From assembly GCA_951217055.1 (NCBI GenBank), contig OX578282.1, forward strand, positions 57,791,311 to 57,855,310: 64,000 nucleotides of DNA, written 5' to 3'. Below the pieces are notes generated by a model. It had not been told where the DNA came from and did not search any database. It saw only the letters and a program-made list of their open reading frames with translations. A program made the position numbers and the translations under genes. Origin of the DNA: Gerris lacustris (taxonomy: Eukaryota; Arthropoda; Insecta; Hemiptera; Gerridae). Positions 36,701 to 42,982 of this stretch are shown piece by piece (position 1 is the first letter of the stretch; each line of letters begins with the position of its first letter).

Positions 36701-37489
36701 ATAACTATTTTTAAATAATATAATAGATATCTATTTTATAATAATATTTTAAAACATCTACGTATCGTATTATAAATTTTATGTAATTTATTATACATTT
36801 ATTTATAATTAAAATATTGAATTTAAACAACTCATTATTGAATTTAATTTATTTTGTTTTAATATGGACGAGGGATTTAATTTATAGAACTAAATTGGGC
36901 CTAATAAGGTATTTAATAGGTATTTAAATAAGTATTTTGTGTGTTTAAATAGGTATTTGATGGTAAATTGTAATAGATATTGTTTTAAATATTTCGAAAT
37001 ATTTTCTTTAAAATAAATTGGTTTTATGTTTCAGACCGAAAAAATACAATTATTAGTAGAAAACAAATTAATGATAAGATATTTGTTCATATAAATAGGA
37101 AAGAATGAATATTATTATTATAAGTAACATTTTATACGGAGATTAAGTTTTAAAATTGACGCGAATTATTAATATTACGCGCTATTGGGAACTGCAGAAT
37201 TTAGTGGGAACTGTAGAAATAATGCTGGTGATAAAATAATTAGTAATGTAGAACGAACGAAACAAACTTATGATACTTCTTATGTTATTTTATGAATTGA
37301 GGAGTATATAAAATTATCTATGAATGAAAGAAAAATGGTTTAGATAAATAAAAAATATATAATTCATATTTGGAATATTGGTAATAATTTGAACTATTTA
37401 AGATATCACAAGTTAAGATATAATTCTATAATAAAATGAAATATATGTTAAGAAAGGGTCTGACTTACATGCGCAGTTGACGACAGCAT
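8103..37489 (-). CDS. Cuticular protein with RR chitin-binding domain, five exons
   Basis: Join on the minus strand: 37489-37469, 21193-21015, 15205-15121, 12690-12488, 8556-8103 (942 nt, 313 aa plus TAA). All internal junctions are GT-AG and the phases fit (0, 2, 0, 2). Protein order: signal peptide (residues 1-21, hydrophobic core LAVVLACVAV, likely cut after SCYA); acidic stretch then Pro/Arg/Ala-rich linker (about 22-60); RR domain about 68-128, with Y114-x-A116-N117-x2-G120-F121-x-P123 matching the end of the Rebers-Riddiford consensus; charged Gln/Glu/Arg-rich linker to 163; Pro/Ala-rich tail 164-280; conserved-looking end 281-313. Proteins with this domain are secreted by epidermal cells and bind chitin fibres in cuticle. 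The subtype (RR-1 or RR-2) and the orthologue are not assigned. Exons 2-5 are secure; exon 1 is inferred from phase, donor site and promoter context. Confidence 0.85.
9174..9233 (-). pseudogene. Second copy of the terminal coding segment inside intron 4
   Basis: The minus strand reads EYRKIPTGARYHNVSFGSF and TAA. The last eleven codons including the stop correspond to RYHDVSFGSF and TAA of exon 5; the differences are GAT/AAT (Asp/Asn), TCC/TCT, GGC/GGT and TCT/TCA, so three of four are silent. It could be a broken copy of the last exon, or an alternative last exon. Against use as an exon, the frame is closed by TAA about 30 nt upstream and no AG acceptor is seen in between. It is flanked by 31-bp imperfect direct repeats (9138-9168 and 9228-9258) spaced 90 bp apart, suggesting local duplication. 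Confidence 0.55.
10606..12406. mobile_element. hAT-like element, interrupted by a foldback element
   Basis: The left end CAGCGTTTTCCAACC (10606) and the inverted right end GGTTGGGAACCCCTG (12392-12406) are typical of hAT transposons whose ends read CAGGGGTTCCCAACC. The match continues inside with GTCGCGA and CGCAGTA blocks on the two sides. No transposase frame is seen. The flanking 8-mers are only partly alike, so the target duplication has decayed. The interior is mostly the foldback element at 11026-12168. Confidence 0.5.
11026..12168. mobile_element. 1.14-kb foldback element (FbF)
   Basis: A very long inverted repeat: about 440 bp on the left (11026-11468) matches the reverse complement of about 440 bp on the right (11728-12168) with few differences, around an unmatched AT-rich centre of about 260 bp. 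The outer ends read GTTATAGTCCAGTCATTTGG and CCAAATGACTGGACTATTAA. Two short minus-strand frames (10974-11159 and 11969-12151) are parts of the two arms, not genes. No transposase is visible, so it is a non-autonomous foldback/MITE-type element. Confidence 0.7.
12488..12690 (-). CDS. Exon 4: second half of the RR domain and charged linker
   Basis: 203 nt; acceptor TTCTAG before 12690, donor ACAG/GTAATA at 12488/12487. It begins Val96 (GTG, continuing TTGE from exon 3), then MGKYGYVDDVGKVRVVEYGA and NKYGFMPQGEG. The last part fits the Rebers-Riddiford signature (aromatic-x-Ala-Asn-x2-Gly-Phe-x-Pro). The earlier Asp/Asn-Gly of the consensus is replaced by Asp-Val-Gly, a mild departure. After the domain comes ITVAPPTLVDETTSKEA and a Gln/Glu/Arg-rich stretch (QEQQREQQRSRLYLDDD) with no recognised domain. 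Confidence 0.92.
12691..15120 (-). other. Intron 3 (2.4 kb)
   Basis: Contains a 0.5-kb hairpin-forming DNA element (13294-13792), a short run of Gs near 14458-14467, an ATT microsatellite (about 14820-14845) and a degenerate Penelope-type motif at about 14845-14875. The remainder is AT-rich and unremarkable. Confidence 0.8.
13294..13792 (+). mobile_element. MITE with subterminal hairpin, copy 1 (HpM)
   Basis: The terminal inverted repeats start TAGGCTGTGAAGTGAG and, on the other strand, TAGGCTGTGAAATAG, and a TA lies at each edge. Just inside the left end, 13302-13396 folds into a long imperfect hairpin: the GAAGTGAGTTTTTTCTTTACC arm recurs inverted as GGTAAAGAAAAAACACTTC. No coding capacity. 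A second copy in opposite orientation lies at 27786-28251. Confidence 0.7.
15121..15205 (-). CDS. Exon 3: first half of the RR domain
   Basis: 85 nt; acceptor TTTGTTTAG before 15205, donor GAG/GTACTG at 15121/15120. With the two bases from exon 2 it reads R-HNEDGSYTYGYEGGDGSFK and then IETKLTTGE (residues 67-95). The DGSY-x-YGYE and G-S-F-K-x-E-T pattern is the usual N-terminal half of a chitin-binding type 4 (RR) domain. It is too short to appear as an open frame on its own and was found by splicing logic. Confidence 0.9.
15270..15852 (-). repeat. Chimeric repeat: RepB piece inside two ends of RepA
   Basis: 15270-15345 is the RepA right end (GGCAGTCTATTTT region with CACATAGCTTCCTCGCATCC), and 15735-15852 is the RepA left end (GGATTTCTGTCTTGG to CTTCGGTAAGCTCGGAAGC), both inverted. 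Between them, 15365-15670 is an inverted RepB copy. The switch from RepB back to RepA falls in the (GACA)n run at 15670-15719. Open frames across this region are translations of the microsatellite. Confidence 0.65.
15670..15719. repeat. (GACA)n microsatellite
   Basis: About twelve perfect CAGA/GACA units. RepA and RepB each carry short CTGT/GACA runs at about this place in other copies, so the array probably grew from a seed in the repeat. Confidence 0.95.
16139..16760 (+). repeat. RepC copy 1
   Basis: Full-length copy of a dispersed family of about 620 bp. The 5' part has the GAGAAAGTATTGTGATG block and TTTACACGTTTTGAGGTCCCC. Inside is GGGTTCGATTCTCC, which resembles the B box of tRNA genes. 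The 3' end is GAGAAAGTTTATCTGAGTTG and CTCGGACCGATTTTT. Short minus-strand frames here are not genes. It is clearly collinear with 44689-45318. Confidence 0.75.
18669..18935. repeat. Tandem array, 54-bp unit, five copies
   Basis: GTCCACTTACTAATTTAATT starts at 18669, 18723, 18777, 18831 and 18885. Each 54-bp unit is essentially identical, so the array is recent. One degenerate half-unit (ATTTGGAATCCACGTAGTAA...) lies upstream from about 18568. No spacers, so it is not a CRISPR array. Confidence 0.97.
20296..20841. mobile_element. Foldback element FbG, copy 1
   Basis: A 546-bp inverted repeat. Ends: TAGTCTAGGAGATAG at the left and CTATCTCCTGGACTATTA at the right. The internal arms include the inverted pair ATTTTCATGATCCTGAGTAC / GTACTCAGGATCATGAAAAT. 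The left end carries the end motif (TAGTCTAGGAGA) three times in a row. No coding frame. The second copy is at 49868-50391. Confidence 0.75.
21015..21193 (-). CDS. Exon 2: signal-peptide core and Pro-rich N-terminal linker
   Basis: Codes for residues 8-66 plus two bases of Arg67. The acceptor is a run of T followed by ACAG just before 21193; the donor is CAG/GTATAC at 21015/21014. It starts LAVVLACVAVSCYA, the hydrophobic core and cleavage region of a signal peptide, followed by QGNYLEDEDFALPSRP and repeats of Pro with Arg, Ala, Gln and Lys. An apparent Met start 18 nt upstream (MFVFLQ) lies within the polypyrimidine tract and acceptor of intron 1, so it is not the real start. A LINE fragment tail and a long A/T run lie within 60-260 nt upstream of this exon. 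Confidence 0.9.
21247..21452 (-). mobile_element. Probable LINE 3' UTR and A-tail
   Basis: After the stop codon on the minus strand there is an A-run (21451-21444), then about 175 bp of non-coding sequence, then a poly(A) run of over 20 (T-run at about 21249-21270 on the plus strand). The first A-run matches the point where the 40.7-kb copy ends, so either it is the true tail and the rest is target DNA, or that copy was polyadenylated early. No target duplication was found for this copy. Confidence 0.45.
21453..22379 (-). pseudogene. 5'-truncated Jockey-type LINE reverse transcriptase fragment
   Basis: An open frame of about 308 codons with the C-terminal half of a non-LTR reverse transcriptase. 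AGVPQGSILGPLLYTVYTSD is the conserved palm segment, and FADD (part of STFADDKSI) is the catalytic aspartate motif. Next come KWRIKIN and the RYLGLHFDRRLTW block, then the thumb and C-terminal region ending RLKRLWPRDHLCD and TAG. It starts abruptly at Arg-Val-Trp-His at about 22379, so the N-terminal half (endonuclease, fingers) is lost. The frame is intact, unlike the related copy at 40703-41451. It lies in intron 1 in the same orientation as the host gene. Confidence 0.9.
22383..22440. repeat. Short imperfect palindrome related to 57586-57627
   Basis: The TTTTTTAC / GTAAAAAAG arms surround CGCCCTAGGG, followed by GAAGAATTCTTC. The copy at 57586-57627 has the same plan with the arms AATTCTTCTTTATTT / AAATAAAGAAGAATT. 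Confidence 0.5.
22441..22862 (+). mobile_element. Internally deleted transposon copy (RepK 1)
   Basis: Carries the short coding fragment at 22545-22721 and a 3' part with GATAAAGTACGGTACGCAAC, ACCCTCGCTGTCGCTCGGGT and ACTCGCATGCAAAATG. The same 3' part recurs at 43727-43920. Confidence 0.55.
22545..22721 (+). pseudogene. N-terminal fragment resembling a Crypton-like recombinase protein
   Basis: The 58-codon frame starts MSDLSDYDEYEENNTPPEII. Residues 32-46 are SSLSKEKYELAYRKF, the kind of helix that opens the DNA-binding region of Crypton-type tyrosine-recombinase transposons in insects. The frame then runs into non-coding repeat (FIFSVFIIKIQQS, stop). This looks like an internally deleted element, its 5' end fused to the 3' non-coding part. 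The family assignment rests on remembered motif shape only. Confidence 0.4.
23697..23735 (-). ncRNA. Penelope-type hammerhead-like motif with full stem II
   Basis: The minus strand reads CTGAAGA-T-GCCC-AGGTAT-GGGC-GAAATA: box 1, a perfect 4-bp GC stem, a short loop and box 2. The neighbourhood (23880-23985) shares a fragment with 31868-31960 and 33486-33548, likely pieces of the same retroelement family. A degenerate copy is at 14845-14875, where GAAA has become AAAA. Confidence 0.4.
24663..24930 (+). repeat. RepD copy 1
   Basis: About 270 bp collinear with 51968-52249. Shared blocks: CGATTGAATTGAAATTTTGC, TTGGATGACAATGCATGG and GTGACGTCATTCTAAA. Non-coding; family not recognised. Confidence 0.85.
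26938..27452 (+). repeat. RepA copy
   Basis: Near full-length: left end CACCGAAGGTGATGAAAGCA, CTGTCTGTCGGTCTGTCGCTC seed, right end GGACGCGAGGAAGCTATGTG. Non-coding. Confidence 0.75.
27602..27640. repeat. 39-bp perfect palindrome
   Basis: A 19-bp arm (ATGTATATCAATTATGATA) and its exact complement around a single A. Confidence 0.97.
27786..28251 (-). mobile_element. MITE with subterminal hairpin, copy 2 (HpM)
   Basis: Reverse-oriented copy of the element at 13294-13792, collinear over about 465 bp. The subterminal hairpin has lost part of its loop: the stretch between GAGCGAAGCG and the second CCGCGGTAAAG is shorter. The ends again carry TAGG(G)CTGT and an adjacent TA, so a TA target is likely. 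Confidence 0.7.
29342..29610 (+). repeat. RepC copy, shortened
   Basis: Retains AAGAGAAAGTATTGTGATGG, CACGTTTTGA and GAAAAAGCTTGTCTGAGTTG; the central section with the B-box-like motif is deleted. Confidence 0.65.
29885..30462. mobile_element. 578-bp foldback element (FbE)
   Basis: Two arms of about 260 bp are inverted copies of each other, about 95% identical by eye, meeting in a TTAATTAAT-rich centre near 30150-30190. The outer ends share GCCCATAGGCAAAAAAGTAAC. Internal landmarks: TTGAACCCTAAAATTTTGAC and its inverse, and CGTCAGACAATATT and its inverse. A 63-aa frame in the left arm is not a gene. Confidence 0.8.
30463..32972. other. Intron stretch with only a flanked AT-rich insert
   Basis: A block near 31140-31220 (TTTCATCAGAGAACATTGAG, ACCTTATTGAATTATTTAA) recurs at 31705-31785, bracketing about 480 bp rich in GATTCAAT/ATTGAATC words and CCATGGAAAC. 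That may be a small insertion. The rest shows nothing. Confidence 0.4.
32973..33376 (+). repeat. RepA copy, internally shortened
   Basis: Left end GCTTCCGAGCTTACCGAAGG and right end GAGGAAGCTATGTGCCACAC are both present. The part around the CTGT seed is missing compared with 26938-27452. Confidence 0.75.
33667..33828. repeat. Tandem array, 27-bp unit, six copies
   Basis: Units of the form CACTATTTTATTTCTGTGAT+AATCAAT, with four near-identical and two diverged copies. Confidence 0.95.
34148..34204. repeat. Compact hairpin
   Basis: Outer arms AAAAATGATCCGTA / TACGGATCATTTTT and inner arms CACTGTG / CACAGTG around a single A, with short partly pairing stretches between. It has the dimensions of a small-RNA precursor hairpin but could equally be a MITE remnant. 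Confidence 0.6.
34700..35302 (-). repeat. RepA copy, inverted
   Basis: Runs from TGTGGCACATATCTTC on the left to CAGTAAGCTCGGAAGC on the right, with the GACAGACAGACA seed at 35159-35170. Three short frames over it are repeat-derived. Confidence 0.75.
36380..36592. mobile_element. MITE carrying internal tandem repeats
   Basis: Inverted ends of about 46 bp (GAGTTGAGAAATGG...GTGTGAATAAAATTAAC and the inverse of GTTAACTTTATTCACAC...CTACTCAACTC). Between them are about four ~31-bp units built on TAACATGTATTGAACACATG and TTCATCACA. Confidence 0.65.
37469..37489 (-). CDS. Exon 1: start codon and first seven residues (MLSSTAH)
   Basis: Exon 2 opens in phase 0 directly after an acceptor and has no start codon of its own, so a short upstream coding exon is required. 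Scanning the minus strand upstream for ATG plus a few codons ending in phase 0 at a strong donor, this is the best candidate. ATG at 37489-37487 lies in a good insect context (CAACATG). Seven codons follow and end exactly at GTAAGT (37468-37463). A TATA-like box and an initiator lie just upstream. Joined to exon 2 it gives a plausible signal peptide. It implies a 16.3-kb first intron, which fits the usual cuticle-gene layout where intron 1 interrupts the signal peptide. A different mini-exon, or one outside the window, is possible. Confidence 0.6.
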
Positions 37490-37532
37490 GTTGTGGACTG
37501 GGAAGCGGATAACCTTCCACCGACTACTTATA
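37490..37532 (-). promoter_or_regulatory. Core promoter of the cuticular protein gene
   Basis: On the minus strand, TATAAGTA occupies 37532-37525 and a CAGTC initiator-like motif lies at 37500-37496. The distance from the first T of the TATA box to the initiator A (37499) is 33 nt, the normal spacing for arthropod RNA polymerase II promoters. If the initiator is used, the 5' UTR is only about 10 nt before the ATG. The surrounding 150 bp is clearly less AT-rich than its neighbours. The start site is inferred from motifs only. Confidence 0.5.
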
Positions 37533-37804
37533 CGTGGCCTTCCAAGGCGGCCAGTGCCCAAATGGTCTGCTACTCCAAGGGGTCAGATCATCATATCACT
37601 TGCCACATTTATTAATATTGTCCTTTACGGTAATTGGTCTCGTGGATCGGAGTCGTTATTGCTTATATGAGCTTTAGATCTATTAGGTCTTTACTCTGTA
37701 TTGGCAAAGGTTTATTCCAGCAGTAAGCCTTTCTCTTGAAATCGTTTGCTTACTTGCACGTCATTCTGTTGTAAGTTAATAATAGAAAAATAGAATCAGA
37801 AATT

Positions 37805-38130
37805 AAAATAGTCTGGCCATTAGTGTGGCACATATTTTCTCGTGTCCTATTCCGTATACTTTAATGATTTTATACTTTTACTACCTATTTTTGTCAAATA
37901 TATTTAATTTTCTCTCCGTTTTTTTAAATCTGTCAAAATTGTTTTGAGTTTTTACGTGTATTAAACTATCAATTTAGGAAAATTTAAAGAGCGCTGACGG
38001 TTGAAATTAATCTAGGGCTATCTCCAGGCTACTTTCGACAAACCAATCGAATTTTATAAAAATCAGATGAGTACTTTTGAAGACATAGGTGTATATAAAT
38101 ACGTATGTCTGTGCGCATGTGAAGTTGTCT
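37805..38130 (-). repeat. RepA copy, partial, inverted
   Basis: Right-hand half of RepA, starting only about 270 bp upstream of the proposed gene promoter. Shares TGGCACATATTTTCTC, the CTGTCAAAATTGTTTTGA block and TACTTTCGACAAACC with other inverted copies. Confidence 0.65.
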
Positions 38131-38776
38131 TCAGTCGCACAAATTTTTACAATGTAAGAAGTCATCCTTAAGTCGAAAAAATAAAATCTTTCTCCGTGAG
38201 TGAAAGTCAAAGAGTTTGAAATTAACTTAAAGCTAAAATAAAAGGCCATTTTTAGTACTGAAGTCCAAGTGAACTAACAAATAAATAATGATGAAGTACT
38301 TTAATGCTTTAATGTGATGATGCCACTGAAATGGGTCACTATTTAGCAATAATGCGCACAGATTATTAATTTATGTACGACAACCCGTAGTATTCAAACA
38401 ACAGATACAAATTGATGTACAAATTCTATATTGTTAAGCTTCAACTATCCATTGGTGTCGATCTCATAATTGAAGTGCAAGTACCCATTACTATTTAAAT
38501 GAGTTTACATGCAGGACAAATATTTTTTTGTTAGAAGATTAAAAATTAAGTGAGGTATATAATACATATTTTAATTGCACACACACATATTTTGTGTCTT
38601 TCACTACAGAGATGAAGAAATGGCTTGGAATTCAAAATAAATCTTATAAAGCCCAAAAAATTACTCCTTAAATCTTTTTTTGAATCAATATTTTCTATTT
38701 GGATTAAAATTTTAGTTTAATTTAGCTCTTAGTTATTTAATCCCTTATACTCGTATTGCATTTATAACAGATTATA

Positions 38777-38985
38777 GAGGGTTCCGTACACTCTCCAACT
38801 TGTTGTTCAGCCATGTCTTTCAACCTGGTTGAACAACTTGCCCATATAAACAGCTGGTTGGCTCATCATTTTACTACGCCACAAACATCAAAAGGCTTTG
38901 ATATCTTCTATAACAACATGGTTGTTCAACCTTAACTTCAACACATATATGTTCGACAACAAGTTGAAGTATGTGTGGGGCCCTT
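38777..38985. mobile_element. MITE-like element just upstream of the gene
   Basis: Inverted ends AGGGTTCCGTACACTCTCCA + ACTTGTTGTTC and, from the right, AGGGCCCCACACATACTTCA + ACTTGTTGTCG. CAACTTGTTG and CAACCTGGTTGAACAAC words recur inside. Confidence 0.55.
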
Positions 38986-39559
38986 GATGATTTGAATGTA
39001 AACTTTGTAATACAGCTAAACCAATACACTAAAAGACGTTGTTTTTGTTTTATCTCGTATAAATTCCTGCTACATGTTTTGACGTTTACTTTTAAACTAG
39101 ATGTTAAAGAGTTGAATGCATTAAATTTAACTCGACGCTCATCCTTAATTTGCTTTATGTTTACACTGGTTTCTTTCTTGTATCGATTAAAATTGTGAAT
39201 AGGTATTTAGATTTTATGAATTTTTTAAATAGCTCTTAGTAACAGGTTGTAGAAAGTTTTGCTTGTGTTGTTAATGTCAACTCAATAACATTTTTAATAT
39301 TTCAACCTGCTATTTTCCTTTTAAATTATAATGTAGTTGGCTTGGTAACATAAAAGGTAATTTTGTAAGATAACCGTCACGTTTACTTGCATATAATATA
39401 ATGCATATATCTAATATAATATCCGTTTACACAATAATCAATATCTGCTTCTCAACGCCCCTCTATATTCTTAAATTATTTTAGAAGAGTATCGTGTCCG
39501 AAATCATAATGAGCTCATATAGATATGGATAATTAGACTTATTTATATATAGATCAAAC

Positions 39560-39902
39560 TAATTGAAGCGAGCGTAAGCGAGCTTCTTACATTTAACGAA
39601 ATATGCATCTTGTCTGTCTGTCTGTCTGCGTGTAACGTTTACGTGTCCGACGATAACTTGAGTAAAAGTATACCGATTTAGTTGAAATTTGGTATACATG
39701 TTCCTTTTGTTAATACTCAGGCTAAGATCGTTGGACAGCGTGATCCGTCCAAGAGTTCGCGCGCAATGCTCGCGTAAACGTGAGCTTCAAATTTAAAATT
39801 GGAATTTTAGGACGGGAAACATTCTATTATCACCTATTCGATGAGAAGAACATTTTTTTCAAGTAACATTTTTTAGTAAAACTAACAACGACACTGCTAT
39901 GA
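39560..39902 (+). repeat. RepB copy
   Basis: Starts GCGAGCGTAAGCGAGCTTC, has a CTGTCTGTCTGTCTG seed, then GAAATTTGGTATACATGTTC, TGATCCGTCCAAGAGTTCGC, and ends AACTAACAACGACACTGCTA. Non-coding; family not recognised. Confidence 0.7.
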
Positions 39903-40692
39903 ATTAATAAAGATCGCTATTAAAGCGGACTAAACGTTTAAAATAGAGAAAACACCCTTTTTACCGATATCTTACGTTCTAACGTAACGATTTTAATAAA
40001 ACTTCATATACATCGTCTAAAGTACAATTGAAACAGGCATGTAAAATTAAAACTTGATACAATCAGTAGTATTTGAGTAATGAAGTGATACATTTATAAT
40101 AATAGTTTAAAAGCTACTGCGAGTGGGTCCCATTCCCCCCACTCTACTCCACACTGCCCTCTTCCACTTATCTTCAACTGTAACATTCATCATGATTAAC
40201 AAATTTCAATATTCAATATTTTATTGCAATACGCTCGCTTCAATGATAGAGCCACGCGATGCCTAGTAATAGACCTAATTTTTTCTCTTCGTGGGTTGTA
40301 ATAAAAATAAAATTGTAATTAATACAACAAAAAAGTAAATGCATATAAATAGCATCAGAGCATTGGAAAATAACTATGTATTTATTGAATATTTTGTTTT
40401 GAGAAAATGTTAAAGTTATAAATGTCGTAAGTAAATTACCACAGCAGTCATATAATAATTATCCTGTGTGTGTTGTTTCATAATCACACTTGTTTGGACT
40501 CTTTATCTTCTCCTTCCTATATCTTTATTTCTTACTCTTTAGGATTGGACTTTTGTCCTAAGAAATTTCTAGAAACTTCAATGGGGTTTCCAAACCGCTC
40601 CATTCTCACCTTTGAAATGTTCAAATCCGTAGACTTGTTTCCTTCCCTCCTCCACATTTTACCCCTTTGAAGTTGATATCGTGAAATGTTTT
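39903..40692. other. No recognisable feature
   Basis: AT-rich with a C-rich patch near 40130-40160. The 66-aa frame at 40470 has no domain. Confidence 0.5.
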
Positions 40693-40702
40693 AATATTCT
40701 GA

Positions 40703-41466
40703 GGTGTTCCTCAAGGCAGCATTTTAGGTCCAATCTTATACTCTATTTATACAGCTGACATTCCAGAATATCCTTCCACATCCATATCTTCTTTTGCCGA
40801 CGACAAAGCAGTCCTTTCCGTAAATCCAGATCCCAACCATGCCTCCGAATTTCTTCAAGAACACCTTCAATCTATTGAGAACTGGTCCAAAAAATGGTGT
40901 ATCAAGTTTAACAGAGACAAAAGTGTACATGTCACGTTTACTTTGCGAAGAGCTACTTGCCCTCCAGTATATTTATATGATCATCCTCTTCCAGTTTCGA
41001 ATCAAGTGCGGTACTTAGGACTTCACCTAGACCGAAGACTCACCTGGAACTTACATACAAGACTAAAACGAACGGACATGAGAAGATGATACAAGACTTT
41101 ACTCAGACTTTTGGACAACAGATCTAATTAATCACTAACTTACAAACTGACCATCTATAATCTTATTATAAAACCTATATAATTTGGACTTATGGACTCG
41201 AACTGTGGGGATCGACCAAGCAATCAAATTCTTATAAGATCCAATCCCTGCAATCCTTGATCCTACGAAAAATATGTAATATTCCCTCCTACGTAGCCAA
41301 CCGTATAATTCATAATGACCTAAATGTTCCCTATGTCCATATCCTAGCCTCATCTCGTTACAAGCCCTTCCACTCCAAGCTCGTCCACCATCCTAATCCT
41401 GTTGTCAAGAACCTATCCTCTTTTCATATCCCTGGCAATCCGAGGCAATAATAAACGAGGAAAAAA
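40703..41466 (+). pseudogene. Dead Jockey-type LINE copy with 12-bp target duplication
   Basis: The plus strand reads GVPQGSILGPILYSIYTADI, then SSFADDKAVLS, KWCIKFNRDKS, RYLGLHLDRRLTW, and after damage WTYGLELWGSTKQSN and IILRKI-like LILRKICNIPSYVANRIIHN to NPRQ and stop (41449-41451). There are in-frame TGA and TAA stops near 41090 and 41128 and a small frameshifting insertion at about 41178. It begins at the palm motif (5' truncated) and ends in an A-run. AATATTCTGAGG at 40693-40704 repeats exactly at 41467-41478. It is related to, but diverged from, the 21.4-kb copy. Confidence 0.85.
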
Positions 41467-42175
41467 AATATTCTGAGGAGTAGTCTTTTCTAAAGTTTAA
41501 ATTTCTAGAAAATATGGTTCGAATTGAGCTTAATTACCATCTTTTACTTACTCATATAAGTAAAATAGTAAGGAACATCTTTATGTCATAAGAAGTAACT
41601 TATTTCCAAATTGAAGGTTCCAGCCCATATACGAGTATAGCGAACATAGAAATTTAAAGAAAATGGCCGCCATCTTGAATAAAAATGTCAGATAAAAAAT
41701 ATCCTTTCATAGCGGGGTTCTATGTTTCACGTAAGCTTTGTTGCAAATATCGTGATTCTAGAACTAACAGTTTCCGAGATATAGTGATTTAATAAGGTAT
41801 TAGATGTGAAATTTGGCCTTAGGGGGTAGTACTTAAGTAGCCGCCATCTTGAAAATTAGTGAGTATTTCGGGATGAAACTATGCCCGTATTTGTACCAGG
41901 GAGATGATATATATGTTTGCCAAATTTGGTTTAGATACCTCACAAAATGCAAGACCCTAGAAATAACACACATACATACGTTGACTTGTATGAGTTTATA
42001 GATTACTGCTACTAAAGGACAGATTTACAATCTCCCTTTCCATGCTCCCCAGATTTTCCTTCCCAAATAATATATACTGATCAGAATTCATCTAATCGTA
42101 ATGGGATTATTTAATTTTATTTGTTGTTATTTTACTTTTCCATTTTACATTTATTTGCTGACGCTCAATTTTTAA

Positions 42176-42198
42176 TTTTTTTTTTTTTTTTTTTTTTA
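42176..42198. repeat. Poly(T) run
   Basis: About 23 Ts; possibly the A-tail of a minus-strand retroelement, but no element body was recognised beside it. Confidence 0.8.
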
Positions 42199-42224
42199 CT
42201 TTTCCTTGCAAAAGTATTAAAAAA

Positions 42225-42780
42225 GTATTGTTTTCACCCAAAATATCCAAAACCGAGATTTAAACGGAATTATTCTTTTAGGGTGTTTTTAAGTATTCTT
42301 TGAGGGTATTTTTCAGATAATTTTTGTGTGAATTTTAGCTGAATGTCGGTCTATGTTACGCACTACTCCCACAGTATTTGCTAGAGAATTGAAACTTGGT
42401 ACATAAATCAGTCCTTGCATGTAGTGGTGCCGCTCAGAAGATCATAAATTTATAACGCCATTAATCTAATTTCCTCTCAAGCAAAAATTTCAAAAAAAAT
42501 CGTAAAAAATAGAAAAATTTGCACCAATCTGAAGAATAAAATATTCTCTTTATAAGAAAAAGATTTCCACTGTATTTCGTTTTCATATTTGCCGCTATTT
42601 TGACCTTTAAAACTTTAACGACAAGTAATTTCGCTGATTGAGCTGAAATTCGCACAAATTACTCCTTTCTATAGTGTAAATAATTTCTCCACATTTCAAC
42701 TTGATACCTACTTTCATTAAGGAATTAATTGGTGAGGAAATGATCCGAGACGCCCTGCGTCCGATTTTGTATTTCTTTTC
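42225..42780 (-). repeat. RepJ copy, inverted
   Basis: Shares, in reverse order, the TTTTCACCCAAAAAT/CCGAGATTT block, TGTTACGCACTACTCCCACAG and TGTACTAAATCAGTCCTTGC-like landmarks with 56130-56700. Non-coding. Confidence 0.5.
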
Positions 42781-42883
42781 TCTACTTCAGTTATCCAGAA
42801 GTATATTTCTTACACTTTGACCACTGACTTCTTATGAATGTTTTCAATTCTTGTGGGTTTATTTGATTTTCAACAGATAAAAG

Positions 42884-42982
42884 TAGTAGTAGCAGTAGTA
42901 GTAGTAATAATAGTAATAGTAATAATAGTATTAGTAGTAGTAGTAGTATTAGTAATGGTAATAGTAATAGTAGTAGTAGTAC
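42884..42982. repeat. (TAG)n / (TAA)n microsatellite
   Basis: About 33 trinucleotide units mixing TAG, TAA and TGG. The Leu-rich and Val-rich frames on the two strands are translations of it. Confidence 0.95.

Larger units (their letters stand above)
21194..37468 (-). other. Intron 1 (16.3 kb)
   Basis: Lies between the proposed exon 1 and exon 2. Holds a Jockey-type fragment, a Crypton-like fragment, hairpin MITE copy 2, foldback FbE, several RepA/RepC/RepD copies and two small tandem arrays. The stretches 22863-23696, 23986-24662, 28252-29341 and 35303-36379 show nothing beyond AT-rich sequence and short repeat scraps. No exon on either strand is convincing. Confidence 0.55.

Noticed and set aside
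37488..37670. Plus-strand 60-aa frame beginning MLWTGKRITF
   Set aside because: It is antisense to the proposed promoter and exon 1, with no homology I recognise.
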